Below, one piece after another: positions 55,701 to 64,000 of a DNA stretch of 64,000 nt. The stretch lies in contig NZ_JAFBGL010000009.1 of NCBI RefSeq assembly GCF_016811075.1, positions 62,001 to 126,000 of the forward strand. The letters run 5' to 3'. The notes beneath the pieces are model-generated. The model was given only the letters and a program-made list of their open reading frames with translations. It did no database searches and was not told where the DNA came from. Source of the stretch: Oceaniferula flava. Its GTDB lineage: Bacteria > Verrucomicrobiota > Verrucomicrobiia > Verrucomicrobiales > Akkermansiaceae. Position numbers and translations under genes: made by a program. Each line of letters starts with the position of its first letter. Position 1 is the stretch's first letter.

Positions 55701-57185
55701 TTATTTTAAAAACCTACGTTTCAAGTGGTCGAGGTGGAACCGTGGGTTGGTTCCTTCTCCGGTGGCGGCCTTCATGAGATCCTGAGGGAAGAGAACGCTG
55801 CCCTGCTGGTGGATATTTTCGCGCATCCATTGCAGCAGCGCTTGGTAGTTCGCCTGCTCGCAGCCCGAGGCCACTTGCTGATCCTGCATTGCGCTGTGAT
55901 ACAGCTGGGCAGCATTGAAATTCCCCAGGGTGTAGGTGGAGAAATACCCCAGTCCACCCATCGACCAGTGAATGTCCTGAAGGCAGCCATGGGTGTCGTC
56001 CGGAGGAGTCATGGCGAACAGCTTTTCGAAACTCTCATTCCACGCCGCCGGCACGTCTGCCACCTCGATTTCCCGGTTGAGCATTTTGCGTTCGAGACCG
56101 AAGCGCAGCAGGATGTGGAGATCGTAGGTCGCCTCGTCAGCCTCCACCCGGATGAAGGTTTTCTCCGCCCGATTGATAGCAGTCAGAAAGGTGTCGAGAT
56201 CGAGCTTCGCCAGGTTGGGGAAGATTTCCTGTGCCCGTGGCAGCCACTTGGTCCAGAACGCCCGCGAGCGCCCGACGTGATTTTCCCACAGTCGTGATTG
56301 TGATTCGTGGATGCCGAGTGAGACCGCATTGCCTGCCGGCAGACCGTGTTGGTCTTTGGGCAGCCCCTGGTTGTATAGTCCGTGGCCCGCCTCGTGCAGC
56401 ACTCCGAACAGAGAGGAGGTGAAATTGTCCTCCAGGTAGCGGGTGGTCAGTCGGGTGTCGCCAGGTCCAAGACCGGTGCAAAATGGGTGCGTGGTGGTAT
56501 CGATCCGTCCACCGTCGAAATCAAAGCCGACGTCCTCGGCAATCTCGCGGTTGAGGGTTTGCTGGTCGGCAATGGGGTAGTGGCCGCTGAGAATATCGCT
56601 TGGCTGGGACAGTGATCGTTCACAGGCCTCTTGGGCGGTGGCGGCGAGTTCATCATCCACGGCATCGAAAATGGCGGCCACCTGCGAGGTCTTGGCTCCG
56701 CGCTCGAAACCTTCCAGTAAGGCATCGTAAGGTTCCTCCTCGTAGCCCCAGAGCTCTGCTTTCTGCCGGGCAATATCCAAGAGCGTGGATAGGTGAGGGG
56801 CGAAGAGGGAGAAGTCTGATTTCTGGCGAGCCTCTGCCCAGGCGGCCTTGCCGAGCGAGGTGGCTTCACTGCTTTTTTCCACCAGCTCACGCGGCAGTTT
56901 GGTCGAGCGGTCATAGCTGTGCCGGATCTCGCGCACGTTGGCCTGTTGCGTCGCATCGCCCTCTTCCTGCTCAGCCCCTTCGAGCGCCTCGCGGAAGTCG
57001 TCCGAGGTGCCGAGCTCGTGGATTTTTCCAGAGAGCCACGACAGTTGCTTGGCCCGATACGCCACGCCATTTTTCGGCATATAAGTTTCTTGGTCCCAGC
57101 CCAGCACGCCGGCGGTGTTTCCTAGAAGTGAAATTTCACGGCTTTTGGCACAGAGGGAATCGTATTGAGATGAATCGGATGACAT
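55701..57185 (-). CDS. M32 family carboxypeptidase (carboxypeptidase Taq type)
   Basis: The 494-aa metallopeptidase has the zinc motif HEAGH at 264-268 (GVLHEAGHGLYNQGLP), the M32 helper motif GIHESQSRLWENHVGRS, and ITTHPF-like DTTTHPFCTGLGPGDTRLTTRY. It removes C-terminal residues from peptides in the cytoplasm. Length and motif order are normal. It is convergent with the DUF455 fusion gene and divergent from the HNH gene. Confidence 0.94.
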   Translation of the reverse strand: MSSDSSQYDSLCAKSREISLLGNTAGVLGWDQETYMPKNGVAYRAKQLSWLSGKIHELGTSDDFREALEGAEQEEGDATQQANVREIRHSYDRSTKLPRELVEKSSEATSLGKAAWAEARQKSDFSLFAPHLSTLLDIARQKAELWGYEEEPYDALLEGFERGAKTSQVAAIFDAVDDELAATAQEACERSLSQPSDILSGHYPIADQQTLNREIAEDVGFDFDGGRIDTTTHPFCTGLGPGDTRLTTRYLEDNFTSSLFGVLHEAGHGLYNQGLPKDQHGLPAGNAVSLGIHESQSRLWENHVGRSRAFWTKWLPRAQEIFPNLAKLDLDTFLTAINRAEKTFIRVEADEATYDLHILLRFGLERKMLNREIEVADVPAAWNESFEKLFAMTPPDDTHGCLQDIHWSMGGLGYFSTYTLGNFNAAQLYHSAMQDQQVASGCEQANYQALLQWMRENIHQQGSVLFPQDLMKAATGEGTNPRFHLDHLKRRFLK

Positions 57186-57327
57186 ACCCTAATTTCCACA
57201 TTTGAAGCGTATGGAGCCAGCGAAAAAACGCCGCGAAAGAGGTCAAAGTTATTCAGTGGAATATGATTTGCACCTTGAAAATCGGTCACCGTTAGGGTAA
57301 GTGAGCTTCACTTGTTGAATTGCGCCT

Positions 57328-57915
57328 ATGATCAATATTCTGAATCTCAATGTCTTGGTCCTCAATAAGGTGTGGCAGCCGATCCAAACGTGCTCGGTGC
57401 GGCGAGCCATGAAACTTCTCTGCCGGGGTCATGCGCATGTGGTCGAGGCGGAGGGCGAAATGAAATACCAGACTCACGATCTGGGGTCTTGGCTGGAGCG
57501 ATCGAGTGAGGCCTCTGAACCTGTGTCCGAGAAAGTCATCCGCACTGTTAGCTACGCGATCAAGATCCCCAAGGTGATTGTCCTCGCGGTCTATGATCAA
57601 CTGCCTAGCAGAGAGCTGAATTTCACTCGCCACAATGTGTTTCTACGCGACCACCACACCTGTCAATACTGCCACCAAGTGTTCCCCGAGCGCGAGCTGA
57701 ACCTCGATCATGTGGTGCCACGCGACAAGGGAGGGGGGACCAGCTGGGAGAACATTGTGACCTCCTGTTTCAGCTGCAATAACCGTAAAGCAAATAAACT
57801 TCCGCAGGAGGCCCAGATGTTTCCCAAAGTCCCACCGCGAGCACCCGCGTGGCGGCCCCTGTTCGGTTATCGGCGTCGAGGGGCCATTGACGACAGCTGG
57901 CAGAGTTTCCTGTAA
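57328..57915 (+). CDS. HNH endonuclease family protein
   Basis: The 195-aa protein has a zinc-stabilised HNH core: HHTCQYCHQVFPERELNLDHVVPRDKGGGTSWENIVTSCFSCNNRKANK, with two CxxC pairs and the catalytic His in LDHVVPR. The N-terminal 110 residues (LNLNVLVLNKVWQPIQTCSVRRAMKLLCRGHAHVVE) match the stand-alone McrA-like/HNH proteins common in bacteria, whose substrates are not known. No restriction or phage genes adjoin it, so a housekeeping or repair role is possible. Confidence 0.88.
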   Translation: MINILNLNVLVLNKVWQPIQTCSVRRAMKLLCRGHAHVVEAEGEMKYQTHDLGSWLERSSEASEPVSEKVIRTVSYAIKIPKVIVLAVYDQLPSRELNFTRHNVFLRDHHTCQYCHQVFPERELNLDHVVPRDKGGGTSWENIVTSCFSCNNRKANKLPQEAQMFPKVPPRAPAWRPLFGYRRRGAIDDSWQSFL

Positions 57916-57947
57916 ACGCAAACTGCTTAAGCTTTCGTGAATATATG

Positions 57948-57977
57948 CATTGCTTGAAGGGGGAGCTTCAAGCAATG
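57948..57977. repeat. 12-bp perfect inverted repeat (hairpin)
   Basis: CATTGCTTGAAG and CTTCAAGCAATG are separated by six bases (GGGGAG), 33 bp after the HNH stop. No T run follows, so it is either a weak terminator, an operator or a folded UTR of the downstream gene at 58055. Confidence 0.7.
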
Positions 57978-58054
57978 GATCTATCATGTTTCAGCCTAGG
58001 CGAGTATCGGCATGGTTTGGCAATTTTTGATTTTCCAGATATAGCTAACGAGTT

Positions 58055-59869
58055 ATGTCATGTCGTCTGCGTCTCGTCATTCATCAGCTCACGGCGCTTG
58101 GGCTAGTGGTGATGCTGGCAGGGCTTTCTGCGTGTCGGCAGAGTGAGGTTGATGACTCCGGAGCATCGGGTAGGGCCTTGTTGGATGCGGTGAAATTGGG
58201 TGACGATTCCCAAGTGGCCAATCTATTGGAAGAGGGGGTTTATACCGAGGTGCGCGATTCCCGGGGCTACACGCCGCTGCTGTATGCGGTGAAAATTGGC
58301 AACGTTGATTTGGTGCGTGTGCTGTTGAAAAACGATGCCAAGGTTGATGTCCGCTCAAGTAATGGCAAAGGCCCGTTGGAACTGGCTCTGGATGCTGGTA
58401 GTCACGACATGTTGCAGTGCTTGTTAGAGGGGGGCATTTCACCTAATGGGATGGCCCGCGATAACAACCCACTATTGCTCAAGGCGGTGCAACTCCATGA
58501 TGATTCCGCGGTCAGGTTGTTCTTGGAAAAGGACGCGGATGTCAACGCCGCAGGCAAGGATGGCTCCACGCCCTTACACGTCGCGTCACGTCAGGGCTTG
58601 CCCAAGAGCATTGAGATTCTGCTGGATGCTGGAGCGAACCCCGACTTGAAGGACGACCTTGGGGCGACTGCTCTGTGGTATGCCATCAGCCACGGCTCGG
58701 ATGCCAAATGGTCGCCGCAGAAGCGACAACAAGCTGAGCTCTGTCTGGCCAAGCTTCTCAAAGCCGGAGCCGACCCCTCCGCCACCGGACCAGAGCAGAT
58801 GCCCTTGCTCTGTGAGGCTGTGCGGCACGATTCCTCTTCGGATGCTCTGCAGTTGATCATTCACGGTGCCGATGTCGATCAGGCGAATGCTCGAAATGGT
58901 CTCACACCGCTGGCCTTGGCGGCGCAATCTTCGTCGGTGGACCTGGTGGCCTTGCTGCTTTCCAGAGGGGCGGACGCATCCAGTTTATTCTATCAATCGG
59001 TGAAATCCAAGGACGTCCCCATGCTTAGATTGCTGCTCGCTTTGGGCATGCCCTTGGACGCCTGGGAAGGACCGGAAAAGGACTCCTTGGTGGCCCACAG
59101 TGTGCGTGAAGGGGATGTGGAAATGGCTGAGCTTGTTCTCCGCTACGGCGCTGACCCCAATGCCAAAGGTCAGGAGGGACAGCCGCCGCTGCACATGGCG
59201 ATTGCTCTGAGAGACACCGACCTGGTTCACAGTCTACTGAATCATGGAGCCGACCCCAATGTGCAATTCGCCCGGCCTGCTTCGAAGGAGTTCTTGGACC
59301 TGACCAAGAAGGAATCGATGCAGTGGTTTCTGAAAAACGAACGCCGCCTGACACCCTTGATGATGGCGGCGAACAATGGCGATTTGGCCATGATCAAGGC
59401 ACTGCTGCATCATCGCGCCAAGAAATATATCTGGTCGGGGCGGCACCGGTTTTACCCGCTGAACTTCGCTTCCCGCCGTAGTGACGTGAAGGCGATGCAG
59501 GTGATGTTAGGGCAGGATCCGGAGAAGGAGAAATACCACGCCGTGCTGGATCTTTCGGAGCAGCGCGTTCGGCTCTACAATGCCAAACGCGAGGTGGTCT
59601 TTAGTAGTAGGGTCTCCACTGGGAAAAAAGGCTTTCGCACGCCCACCGGCACCTTTGTGATCACTGACAAACATCGTCAGCACAACTCGACCATCTACGG
59701 CTCGAGTATGCCGTATTTTCAACGTTTCAGTTGCTCGGCCATCGGTTTTCATGCGGGTAGTTGCCCTGGCTACCCAGCCTCACACGGCTGCATCCGAATG
59801 CCTTACAGTTCTGCGAAAAAACTCTTTTCAATCACCCCGCCGGGCACCCGGGTCACGATCCAAAGGTAG
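58055..59869 (+). CDS. Ankyrin-repeat lipoprotein fused to an L,D-transpeptidase domain
   Basis: The 604-aa protein has a signal peptide with lipobox LSAC (C27). About ten to twelve ankyrin repeats (residues about 40-490, with repeated patterns such as GYTPLLYAVKIGNVDLVRVLL) follow. The C-terminal YkuD domain (about 495-604) has H566 in GFHAGS and ASHGCIR with catalytic C579. YkuD enzymes form 3-3 peptidoglycan cross-links or anchor proteins to the wall. The ankyrin part may recruit a partner or regulate access to wall sites. Lipidation places it at a membrane facing the periplasm. Confidence 0.9.
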   Translation: MSCRLRLVIHQLTALGLVVMLAGLSACRQSEVDDSGASGRALLDAVKLGDDSQVANLLEEGVYTEVRDSRGYTPLLYAVKIGNVDLVRVLLKNDAKVDVRSSNGKGPLELALDAGSHDMLQCLLEGGISPNGMARDNNPLLLKAVQLHDDSAVRLFLEKDADVNAAGKDGSTPLHVASRQGLPKSIEILLDAGANPDLKDDLGATALWYAISHGSDAKWSPQKRQQAELCLAKLLKAGADPSATGPEQMPLLCEAVRHDSSSDALQLIIHGADVDQANARNGLTPLALAAQSSSVDLVALLLSRGADASSLFYQSVKSKDVPMLRLLLALGMPLDAWEGPEKDSLVAHSVREGDVEMAELVLRYGADPNAKGQEGQPPLHMAIALRDTDLVHSLLNHGADPNVQFARPASKEFLDLTKKESMQWFLKNERRLTPLMMAANNGDLAMIKALLHHRAKKYIWSGRHRFYPLNFASRRSDVKAMQVMLGQDPEKEKYHAVLDLSEQRVRLYNAKREVVFSSRVSTGKKGFRTPTGTFVITDKHRQHNSTIYGSSMPYFQRFSCSAIGFHAGSCPGYPASHGCIRMPYSSAKKLFSITPPGTRVTIQR

Positions 59870-59961
59870 GAAGGCTTCAGAGGAGGAGGTGACGACTCCC
59901 TAAGAGGAGCCAGCAGCAGAATCGACGCTTCTGCGTGTGCGATGAAACAAAAAGGCCAAGC

Positions 59962-60333
59962 TTAGATCGGCGGAGCCATATCGTTGCGGTCGTCCTGCAC
60001 TTCTTTCCAGGCCACGGCCATCTGCATCAGACAGATACCGGCCATGCCTGCGATCAGGCGAGTTTTGGCGAGGTCAAAGCTTTGGAAGGCTTCATACTGA
60101 TAGATGCGCACTGCGGCGGAGATGACTCCGAGCAGGGCGATGATCACGCCGCCGTAGAGGCCGTGCCGATAGTGCTGTCGGCCAAATGCCAGGCAAATCA
60201 GCAGGGCGCCGCCAAAGAAGACCGGCATTAGCATTTCCGCCGGGTTTCCCTCGGCCCCCATTTTTTCCCAGCCCAGAAAGCCGGCGAGGCCCAAGGCGAT
60301 CAAACAAATGGAGTTCAGAACCGTTAAAAGCAT
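59962..60333 (-). CDS. Small four-helix membrane protein
   Basis: The 123-aa protein has four predicted membrane segments: LNSICLIALGLAGFLGW, MLMPVFFGGALLICLAF, YGGVIIALLGVISAAV and RLIAGMAGICLMQMAVAW. The layout resembles TMEM14-like small proteins, but the match is weak. It is convergent with the ankyrin/YkuD gene and divergent from the AsmA-like gene. Function is unknown. Confidence 0.7.
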   Translation of the reverse strand: MLLTVLNSICLIALGLAGFLGWEKMGAEGNPAEMLMPVFFGGALLICLAFGRQHYRHGLYGGVIIALLGVISAAVRIYQYEAFQSFDLAKTRLIAGMAGICLMQMAVAWKEVQDDRNDMAPPI

Positions 60334-60416
60334 GGAGCTAATTATCCCCAGAGCCTCAAGGATGCAAGAAATGATTAAGAGGTTGAGCGATCAGTCGCGA
60401 TCCCTATCATGCCGCC

Positions 60417-61814
60417 ATGAGCAGCGATTCCCATCATCCACATTCCAGCCGTCGCCGTGGTGCCCGCCGCAGTCAGCGCAAGTGGCTCAAGCTGCTGGCG
60501 GTGGTGCTAGCGCTTGCCATCGTGTTACCCGTGGTGGCGATGGTCGCGGTGAAAACCTACATCAACGAGGAGTTTGTGGTGAACGAAATCGAGGCGGCGA
60601 TCAACAGCGAGGTGGAGATCGGAGAGCTCGATCTCGCCTTGCTCAGTTTTCCCACCCGGCTGAAGCTGTCCGATGTGGCGCTGCGATCCAAATCCGAGCG
60701 CGATTCTTCAGGGAGTGTGAAAATGGCCTCCCTCGAGCTGGAAGTGAACTTCTGGAAGCTGGTGAAACGCCATATCGAAGTTTCCAAGATCACCATCGAT
60801 CGAGCGGAGATTACGTCCACATTTTTTGAAGACGGCAGCACCTCGCTGGAGGAAATGTTCCGTTCGCCAGAGGACGAGCCATCTGCTCACGACTCAGAGG
60901 ACGGCGGCGTCTCCGCGTCTGAGGGAGGGTTCAACGCCTTCGAGCAGCAGGACTTCGTGACCTCGCTTGGTGGTCTGGAGATCAAGGATTCACGCGTGGA
61001 TATCACCCTGGAGAAAACCGGCCTGCGGATTCGCTGCGAGGATGTGCATATGGAGCTCAGCTCAATCACCGTCGACCCCAACAATTTGCACCAAACCAAC
61101 ACCGCCCAGCTCAAGATCAGCAGCATGGTGCGACTGCATTCCACCAAAGGCTGGCACTACGGAGATCTCGATCTCTCAGGCGAAGCTAAGGCCCGCATTT
61201 TCAACCCGGAGACCGGCGACACCGAACCGAACGTCGAAGGTCGCTTTGACCTTGCGGACTCGTCTTGGCTGAACACTCGCGTGCCGGTGATCACCAAGGC
61301 GTGGAAAACCTTGTCCGTGTTAGAAAAGGTGGGTGTCAAGGTGGCGCCGCTGCCCGAGCGGGCTACCTTTGGTCGCAGCAATGCCGTGGCCGCGCATTAC
61401 CATCTGGGGAAGGTCACTGTGCGCGAGCCTTTGTCGATCTGGGTGGGCGATTGGGAGCTCGCGGCTCTCGATGGCTCTTGGTTGCAAACCGAGACCGATC
61501 AGCACGAAATCAATGCGGAGTTGGTGGCCTCAGTGAAATCCAGCGAACGCTTCCTTGGGCTGATTGGTGCCGTGGTGAGACTGGTGCCGCAACGCTTGGC
61601 CGATGCCTTGATCGAAGATGTCAAAGATCGACTGTATCGCGACGATCGTCTGCTGGTGAAAATCCAATCCACCGGTGAGTTCTCCGATCCGAAAATCCGC
61701 CCAGTCGACGGGGTGCCGGACCTTTACGAAAATGCCAAGAAGGCAGGCGAGGACATGCTCAAGGAAAAGGCGGCCGGTCTGCTTCGTGGTCTGTTAGGTG
61801 GCGATGACGATTGA
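60417..61814 (+). CDS. AsmA-like family protein
   Basis: The 465-aa protein has a short basic N-terminal tail and one membrane helix (LLAVVLALAIVLPVVAMVAV). The long periplasmic part has VNEIEAAINSEVEIGELDLALLSFPTRLKLSDVAL, a typical AsmA-like opening. AsmA/TamB-type proteins are thought to bridge the periplasm and move phospholipids. The middle (about 160-190) is a low-complexity acidic Ser/Asp linker. Its stop codon directly abuts that of the convergent acpH. Confidence 0.75.
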   Translation: MSSDSHHPHSSRRRGARRSQRKWLKLLAVVLALAIVLPVVAMVAVKTYINEEFVVNEIEAAINSEVEIGELDLALLSFPTRLKLSDVALRSKSERDSSGSVKMASLELEVNFWKLVKRHIEVSKITIDRAEITSTFFEDGSTSLEEMFRSPEDEPSAHDSEDGGVSASEGGFNAFEQQDFVTSLGGLEIKDSRVDITLEKTGLRIRCEDVHMELSSITVDPNNLHQTNTAQLKISSMVRLHSTKGWHYGDLDLSGEAKARIFNPETGDTEPNVEGRFDLADSSWLNTRVPVITKAWKTLSVLEKVGVKVAPLPERATFGRSNAVAAHYHLGKVTVREPLSIWVGDWELAALDGSWLQTETDQHEINAELVASVKSSERFLGLIGAVVRLVPQRLADALIEDVKDRLYRDDRLLVKIQSTGEFSDPKIRPVDGVPDLYENAKKAGEDMLKEKAAGLLRGLLGGDDD

Positions 61815-62408
61815 TCACCGGCTCCGTTTCCACTCGCTAACAAAATCTACCAGCTCGGGCATATAGGCATGGAAATGCCGTTCGAACTTGCCGTAGTGAC
61901 GCGTAAAATCTTCGATGCCCGCGGCAATGCCGCCGACACGTGGTGACCTGCGCGAGACTCGCTCGAGGGTGAGTTCGATGCCGTCTACGGTGGCGTAGGT
62001 CATCAGCCAGTTTTCCTGTTTCATCAGCGGCCAGGCGTCGTGGAGTCGGCCCGCCCGCCATTCCGGATGTCGCTCAAAGGCCGCGTAAACTTGCTGGCAG
62101 AAGGACTCGAGGGGCGTGTCACAGTAATCGGTCCAACACTGGCAGAGGAAGTGATCGAAAAAGATATCCACCACCACTCCGGCAAAGCGCCGCCGCTCTG
62201 GCGCCAACAGTCCCCGGCATTCCTTGAAAACTGGGTGTGAGTCGGTGAAGCGATCCACCGCGCGGTGCATCGCTATCCCCGTCATCACCTCCGGTGGAAA
62301 CACCTTGGCGAGTTCATCCAAGGAGCCCTTGGTGAAGTCGCCTAACAGGTTCCCAATGCGCGAGGCATCCGTATCGTCGGCAAGCAGAAGATGGGCGAGG
62401 TAGTTCAA
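61815..62408 (-). CDS. acpH: Acyl carrier protein phosphodiesterase
   Basis: The 197-aa HD-superfamily protein (DUF479/AcpH) removes the phosphopantetheine arm from ACP. Motifs are MNYLAHLLLA at the N-terminus, GNLLGDFTKG, GIAMHRAVDRFTDSHPVF, and GVVVDIFFDHFLCQCW with the metal-binding His/Asp residues. It lies 16 bp downstream of hemH on the same strand and may be cotranscribed. Confidence 0.9.
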   Translation of the reverse strand: MNYLAHLLLADDTDASRIGNLLGDFTKGSLDELAKVFPPEVMTGIAMHRAVDRFTDSHPVFKECRGLLAPERRRFAGVVVDIFFDHFLCQCWTDYCDTPLESFCQQVYAAFERHPEWRAGRLHDAWPLMKQENWLMTYATVDGIELTLERVSRRSPRVGGIAAGIEDFTRHYGKFERHFHAYMPELVDFVSEWKRSR

Positions 62409-62424
62409 TGCGGGGGCAGTCGGA

Positions 62425-63480
62425 TCAGGTGGCGGAACTCAGCGTCTTGGTCTCGGCGCCGAGGCTTTGCTCCCACTTGTTGATCCTGTTAGAAAGGAAT
62501 TTGATCCAGCTTGGATGCGCATTCATGCAGGGCACCAGAGTCAGCGATTCCCCACCGGTGGAGGTGAATTCCTCCACGCCGCGCATGCCAATTTCCTCGA
62601 GGGTCTCAAGGCAGTCGGAAACGAAGGCGGGGCACATGACCTTGATTTTTTTCACCCCTTCTTTGCCAAATCGTTTCAGCTCAAAGTCGGTGTATGGTCC
62701 TAGCCATGGATCGCGCAACAGGCGGGACTGGAAGGAGATGGCAGTCTTTGATTGATCGATGCCGATCTTGTCAATGAATGCCTTGGTGGTGGCGAGGCAT
62801 TGATGTTTGTAGCAAGTGGCGTGGCAGGGGTGGGGGGTGACGCAGCAGTCATCGCGCACCAGGCAGTGGGCGTGGGAGGGATCGGATTTCTGCACATGCC
62901 GCTCCGGGATGCCGTGGTAGCTGAACAGTAGCAGGTCATCGTCGTCTTCGAGGTGTGGCTTGGCACTGTCGACCAAGGCCTCAATGTAGTCGTCGTCCTG
63001 ATAGAATGGCTGCAGCAGGTTGGTCTTCATGCTCGGCTTGAGCTTGTTGATCTCATCCATGGCCGCCACCACGGCGGTCTCGTAGCTCGACATCGCATAG
63101 TGCGGATAGAGCGGCATGATGAACAGGTCGGTGACGCCGTCGTCGACAATCTGTTTGACGATGTCGGCGGTGGAAGGGTTGCCGTAACGCATCGCCAGGT
63201 AAACCGGCATATCACACTGCTCGGAGACCAGTTTTTGCTGCTCAAAGCTGGTAACGATCAGGGGCGATCCTTCATCGGTCCATACCTCGGAGTAGGCTTC
63301 GGCAGACTCGGCTGGACGCTTCGGCAGGATGAAAAGCTTGAGGATGAGCGATCGTTTCCAAGCGGGAATGTCGAGGACGCGGTCGTCGCTCAGGAATTCT
63401 TCAAGATAACGTCTAACGTCTGGAATGGAGGTGCTGTCGGGGGAACCTAGGTTGAGTAGTAAAGCGGCTGGCTTGGACAT
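62425..63480 (-). CDS. hemH: Ferrochelatase with a Cys-rich insertion
   Basis: The protein has 351 aa from the ATG at 63480; an upstream start at 63540 gives an implausible N-terminus. It inserts Fe2+ into protoporphyrin or coproporphyrin in haem synthesis. Motifs are LLLNLGSPDS, RRYLEEFLSDDRV, FSYHGIPERH with catalytic H189, and CPAFVSDCLETLEEIG. Between 206 and 228 there are six cysteines (C206, C212, C213, C219, C223, C228), more than usual. Some bacterial ferrochelatases hold a [2Fe-2S] cluster with internal cysteines, so a cluster here is possible. Confidence 0.93.
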   Translation of the reverse strand: MSKPAALLLNLGSPDSTSIPDVRRYLEEFLSDDRVLDIPAWKRSLILKLFILPKRPAESAEAYSEVWTDEGSPLIVTSFEQQKLVSEQCDMPVYLAMRYGNPSTADIVKQIVDDGVTDLFIMPLYPHYAMSSYETAVVAAMDEINKLKPSMKTNLLQPFYQDDDYIEALVDSAKPHLEDDDDLLLFSYHGIPERHVQKSDPSHAHCLVRDDCCVTPHPCHATCYKHQCLATTKAFIDKIGIDQSKTAISFQSRLLRDPWLGPYTDFELKRFGKEGVKKIKVMCPAFVSDCLETLEEIGMRGVEEFTSTGGESLTLVPCMNAHPSWIKFLSNRINKWEQSLGAETKTLSSAT

Positions 63481-63596
63481 GGTGAATAATCTGATGATCT
63501 GGTGCGCGCAGCATACCGAGGAATCAGTGCTTGTCCACACTTGGGCAGGATATGATATGAAATTGACAATTGATGGGCGATAAGCGATGCGAGGTC

Positions 63597-63962
63597 ATGC
63601 GCGCGCGATTGACCAAGGACTTCTGTTTTGAAGCCGCCCACCACCTGCCCAGTTTGCCGGAAGGCCACAAGTGCATCCAGATGCACGGCCATAGCTTCAA
63701 GGTGGAGGTCAGCATTGAAGGGGAGGTCGATCCGAAAATTGGCTGGATCTACGATCACAAGTGCATTTCTGACGCGATGAAACCCTTGCTCGATCAGCTC
63801 GATCACGCGGTGTTAAACGACGTCGAAGGGCTGGAAAGCCCCACCATCGAGGTGATGTGTGCCTGGTTCTGGCGCAAGCTTGAGCCCGATCTTCCGGGGC
63901 TCGCCGAGATCACGATCTTCGAGACCCCCACGGCCCGCTGCTCCTTCCGGGGAGAATTTTAA
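63597..63962 (+). CDS. queD: 6-pyruvoyl-tetrahydropterin synthase / QueD family protein
   Basis: The protein has 121 aa from the ATG at 63597; ATG 63573 is in frame but has no ribosome binding site. Zinc ligands and active site are visible: FCFEAAHHLP, and HKCIQMHGHSF with nucleophile C26 and His 30/32. The CxxxHGH spacing and short length fit 6-carboxytetrahydropterin synthase (QueD), the second step of queuosine/7-deazaguanine synthesis, rather than the biopterin enzyme. No queC or queE is visible before the window ends. Confidence 0.87.
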   Translation: MRARLTKDFCFEAAHHLPSLPEGHKCIQMHGHSFKVEVSIEGEVDPKIGWIYDHKCISDAMKPLLDQLDHAVLNDVEGLESPTIEVMCAWFWRKLEPDLPGLAEITIFETPTARCSFRGEF

Positions 63963-64000
63963 GCACCCCACAATTTCTGGGTTTACTGCCGGGCCACTTG

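Noticed and set aside
57328-57915. HNH gene as part of a restriction system or mobile intron.
   Set aside because: No methyltransferase, intron RNA or reverse transcriptase is adjacent; it looks like a stand-alone HNH protein.

Overview
The window reads as a chromosomal segment of a member of the Verrucomicrobiota, probably marine and Verrucomicrobiales-like. The lineage call is inference from gene content: three PEP-CTERM secreted proteins, a formylglycine sulfatase beside a ThuA protein, many lipoproteins, a short ParE of the Bacteroidetes type, and a moderately GC-rich genome. There is no rRNA, no CRISPR array, no recognisable insertion sequence and no prophage. Nearly all genes are core or lineage-typical, so unusual features are local rather than one large island.

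1-6.7 kb holds the 3' end of cysH (PAPS reductase), a small lipoprotein, a two-domain CbiX/SirB-type chelatase, a TlpA-like thioredoxin protein, tRNA-Arg(ACG), lysine 2,3-aminomutase (kamA) with a divergent winged-helix regulator, and a PEP-CTERM protein with a hairpin just before its start codon. 6.9-15.8 kb is one long plus-strand run: RDD membrane protein, SpoIIM-like protein, DUF4129 protein, DUF4350 lipoprotein, MoxR ATPase, DUF58 protein, a DUF2238 membrane protein and a dGTPase. 16.0-23.7 kb is a compact lipid-catabolism operon: patatin lipase, PaaK-like acyl-CoA ligase, thiolase, FadJ-like bifunctional enzyme and acyl-CoA dehydrogenase. It ends in a palindromic repeat pair.

23.9-26 kb holds a small membrane protein, a Met/His-rich outer-membrane barrel and a lipoprotein, possibly linked to copper. 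26-34.4 kb carries pyrD, a CII-like regulator, an arsenosugar-type glycosyltransferase (rSAM/selenodomain-associated transferase 2 family), an AI-2E transporter, lipB and smc. 34.5-44.2 kb carries a PEP-CTERM gene split by an in-frame amber codon, sulfatase and ThuA genes, a DoxX-like protein, an alpha/beta hydrolase, a DUF2459 lipoprotein, a candidate small structured RNA, a GDSL hydrolase, a tRNA-Sec (selC) gene and parE.

44.2-46.6 kb is a looser, AT-richer stretch of small hypothetical genes and a third PEP-CTERM gene. 46.7-50.2 kb has ilvB-ilvH and transaldolase. 50.7-64 kb has a 3D-domain lipoprotein, nth, a Tat-exported berberine-bridge-like oxidase, a ferritin-like (DUF455) plus ATP-grasp fusion, an M32 carboxypeptidase, an HNH protein, an ankyrin plus L,D-transpeptidase lipoprotein, an AsmA-like protein, acpH, hemH and queD.

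The items most worth a second look are the tRNA-Sec with a poorly paired T arm, the promoter-to-terminator candidate RNA at 41.2 kb, the amber-interrupted PEP-CTERM gene, the DUF455/ATP-grasp fusion, the ankyrin/YkuD fusion, the palindromic element at 23.7 kb, the Cys-rich ferrochelatase and the contextual bias of TTA codons.
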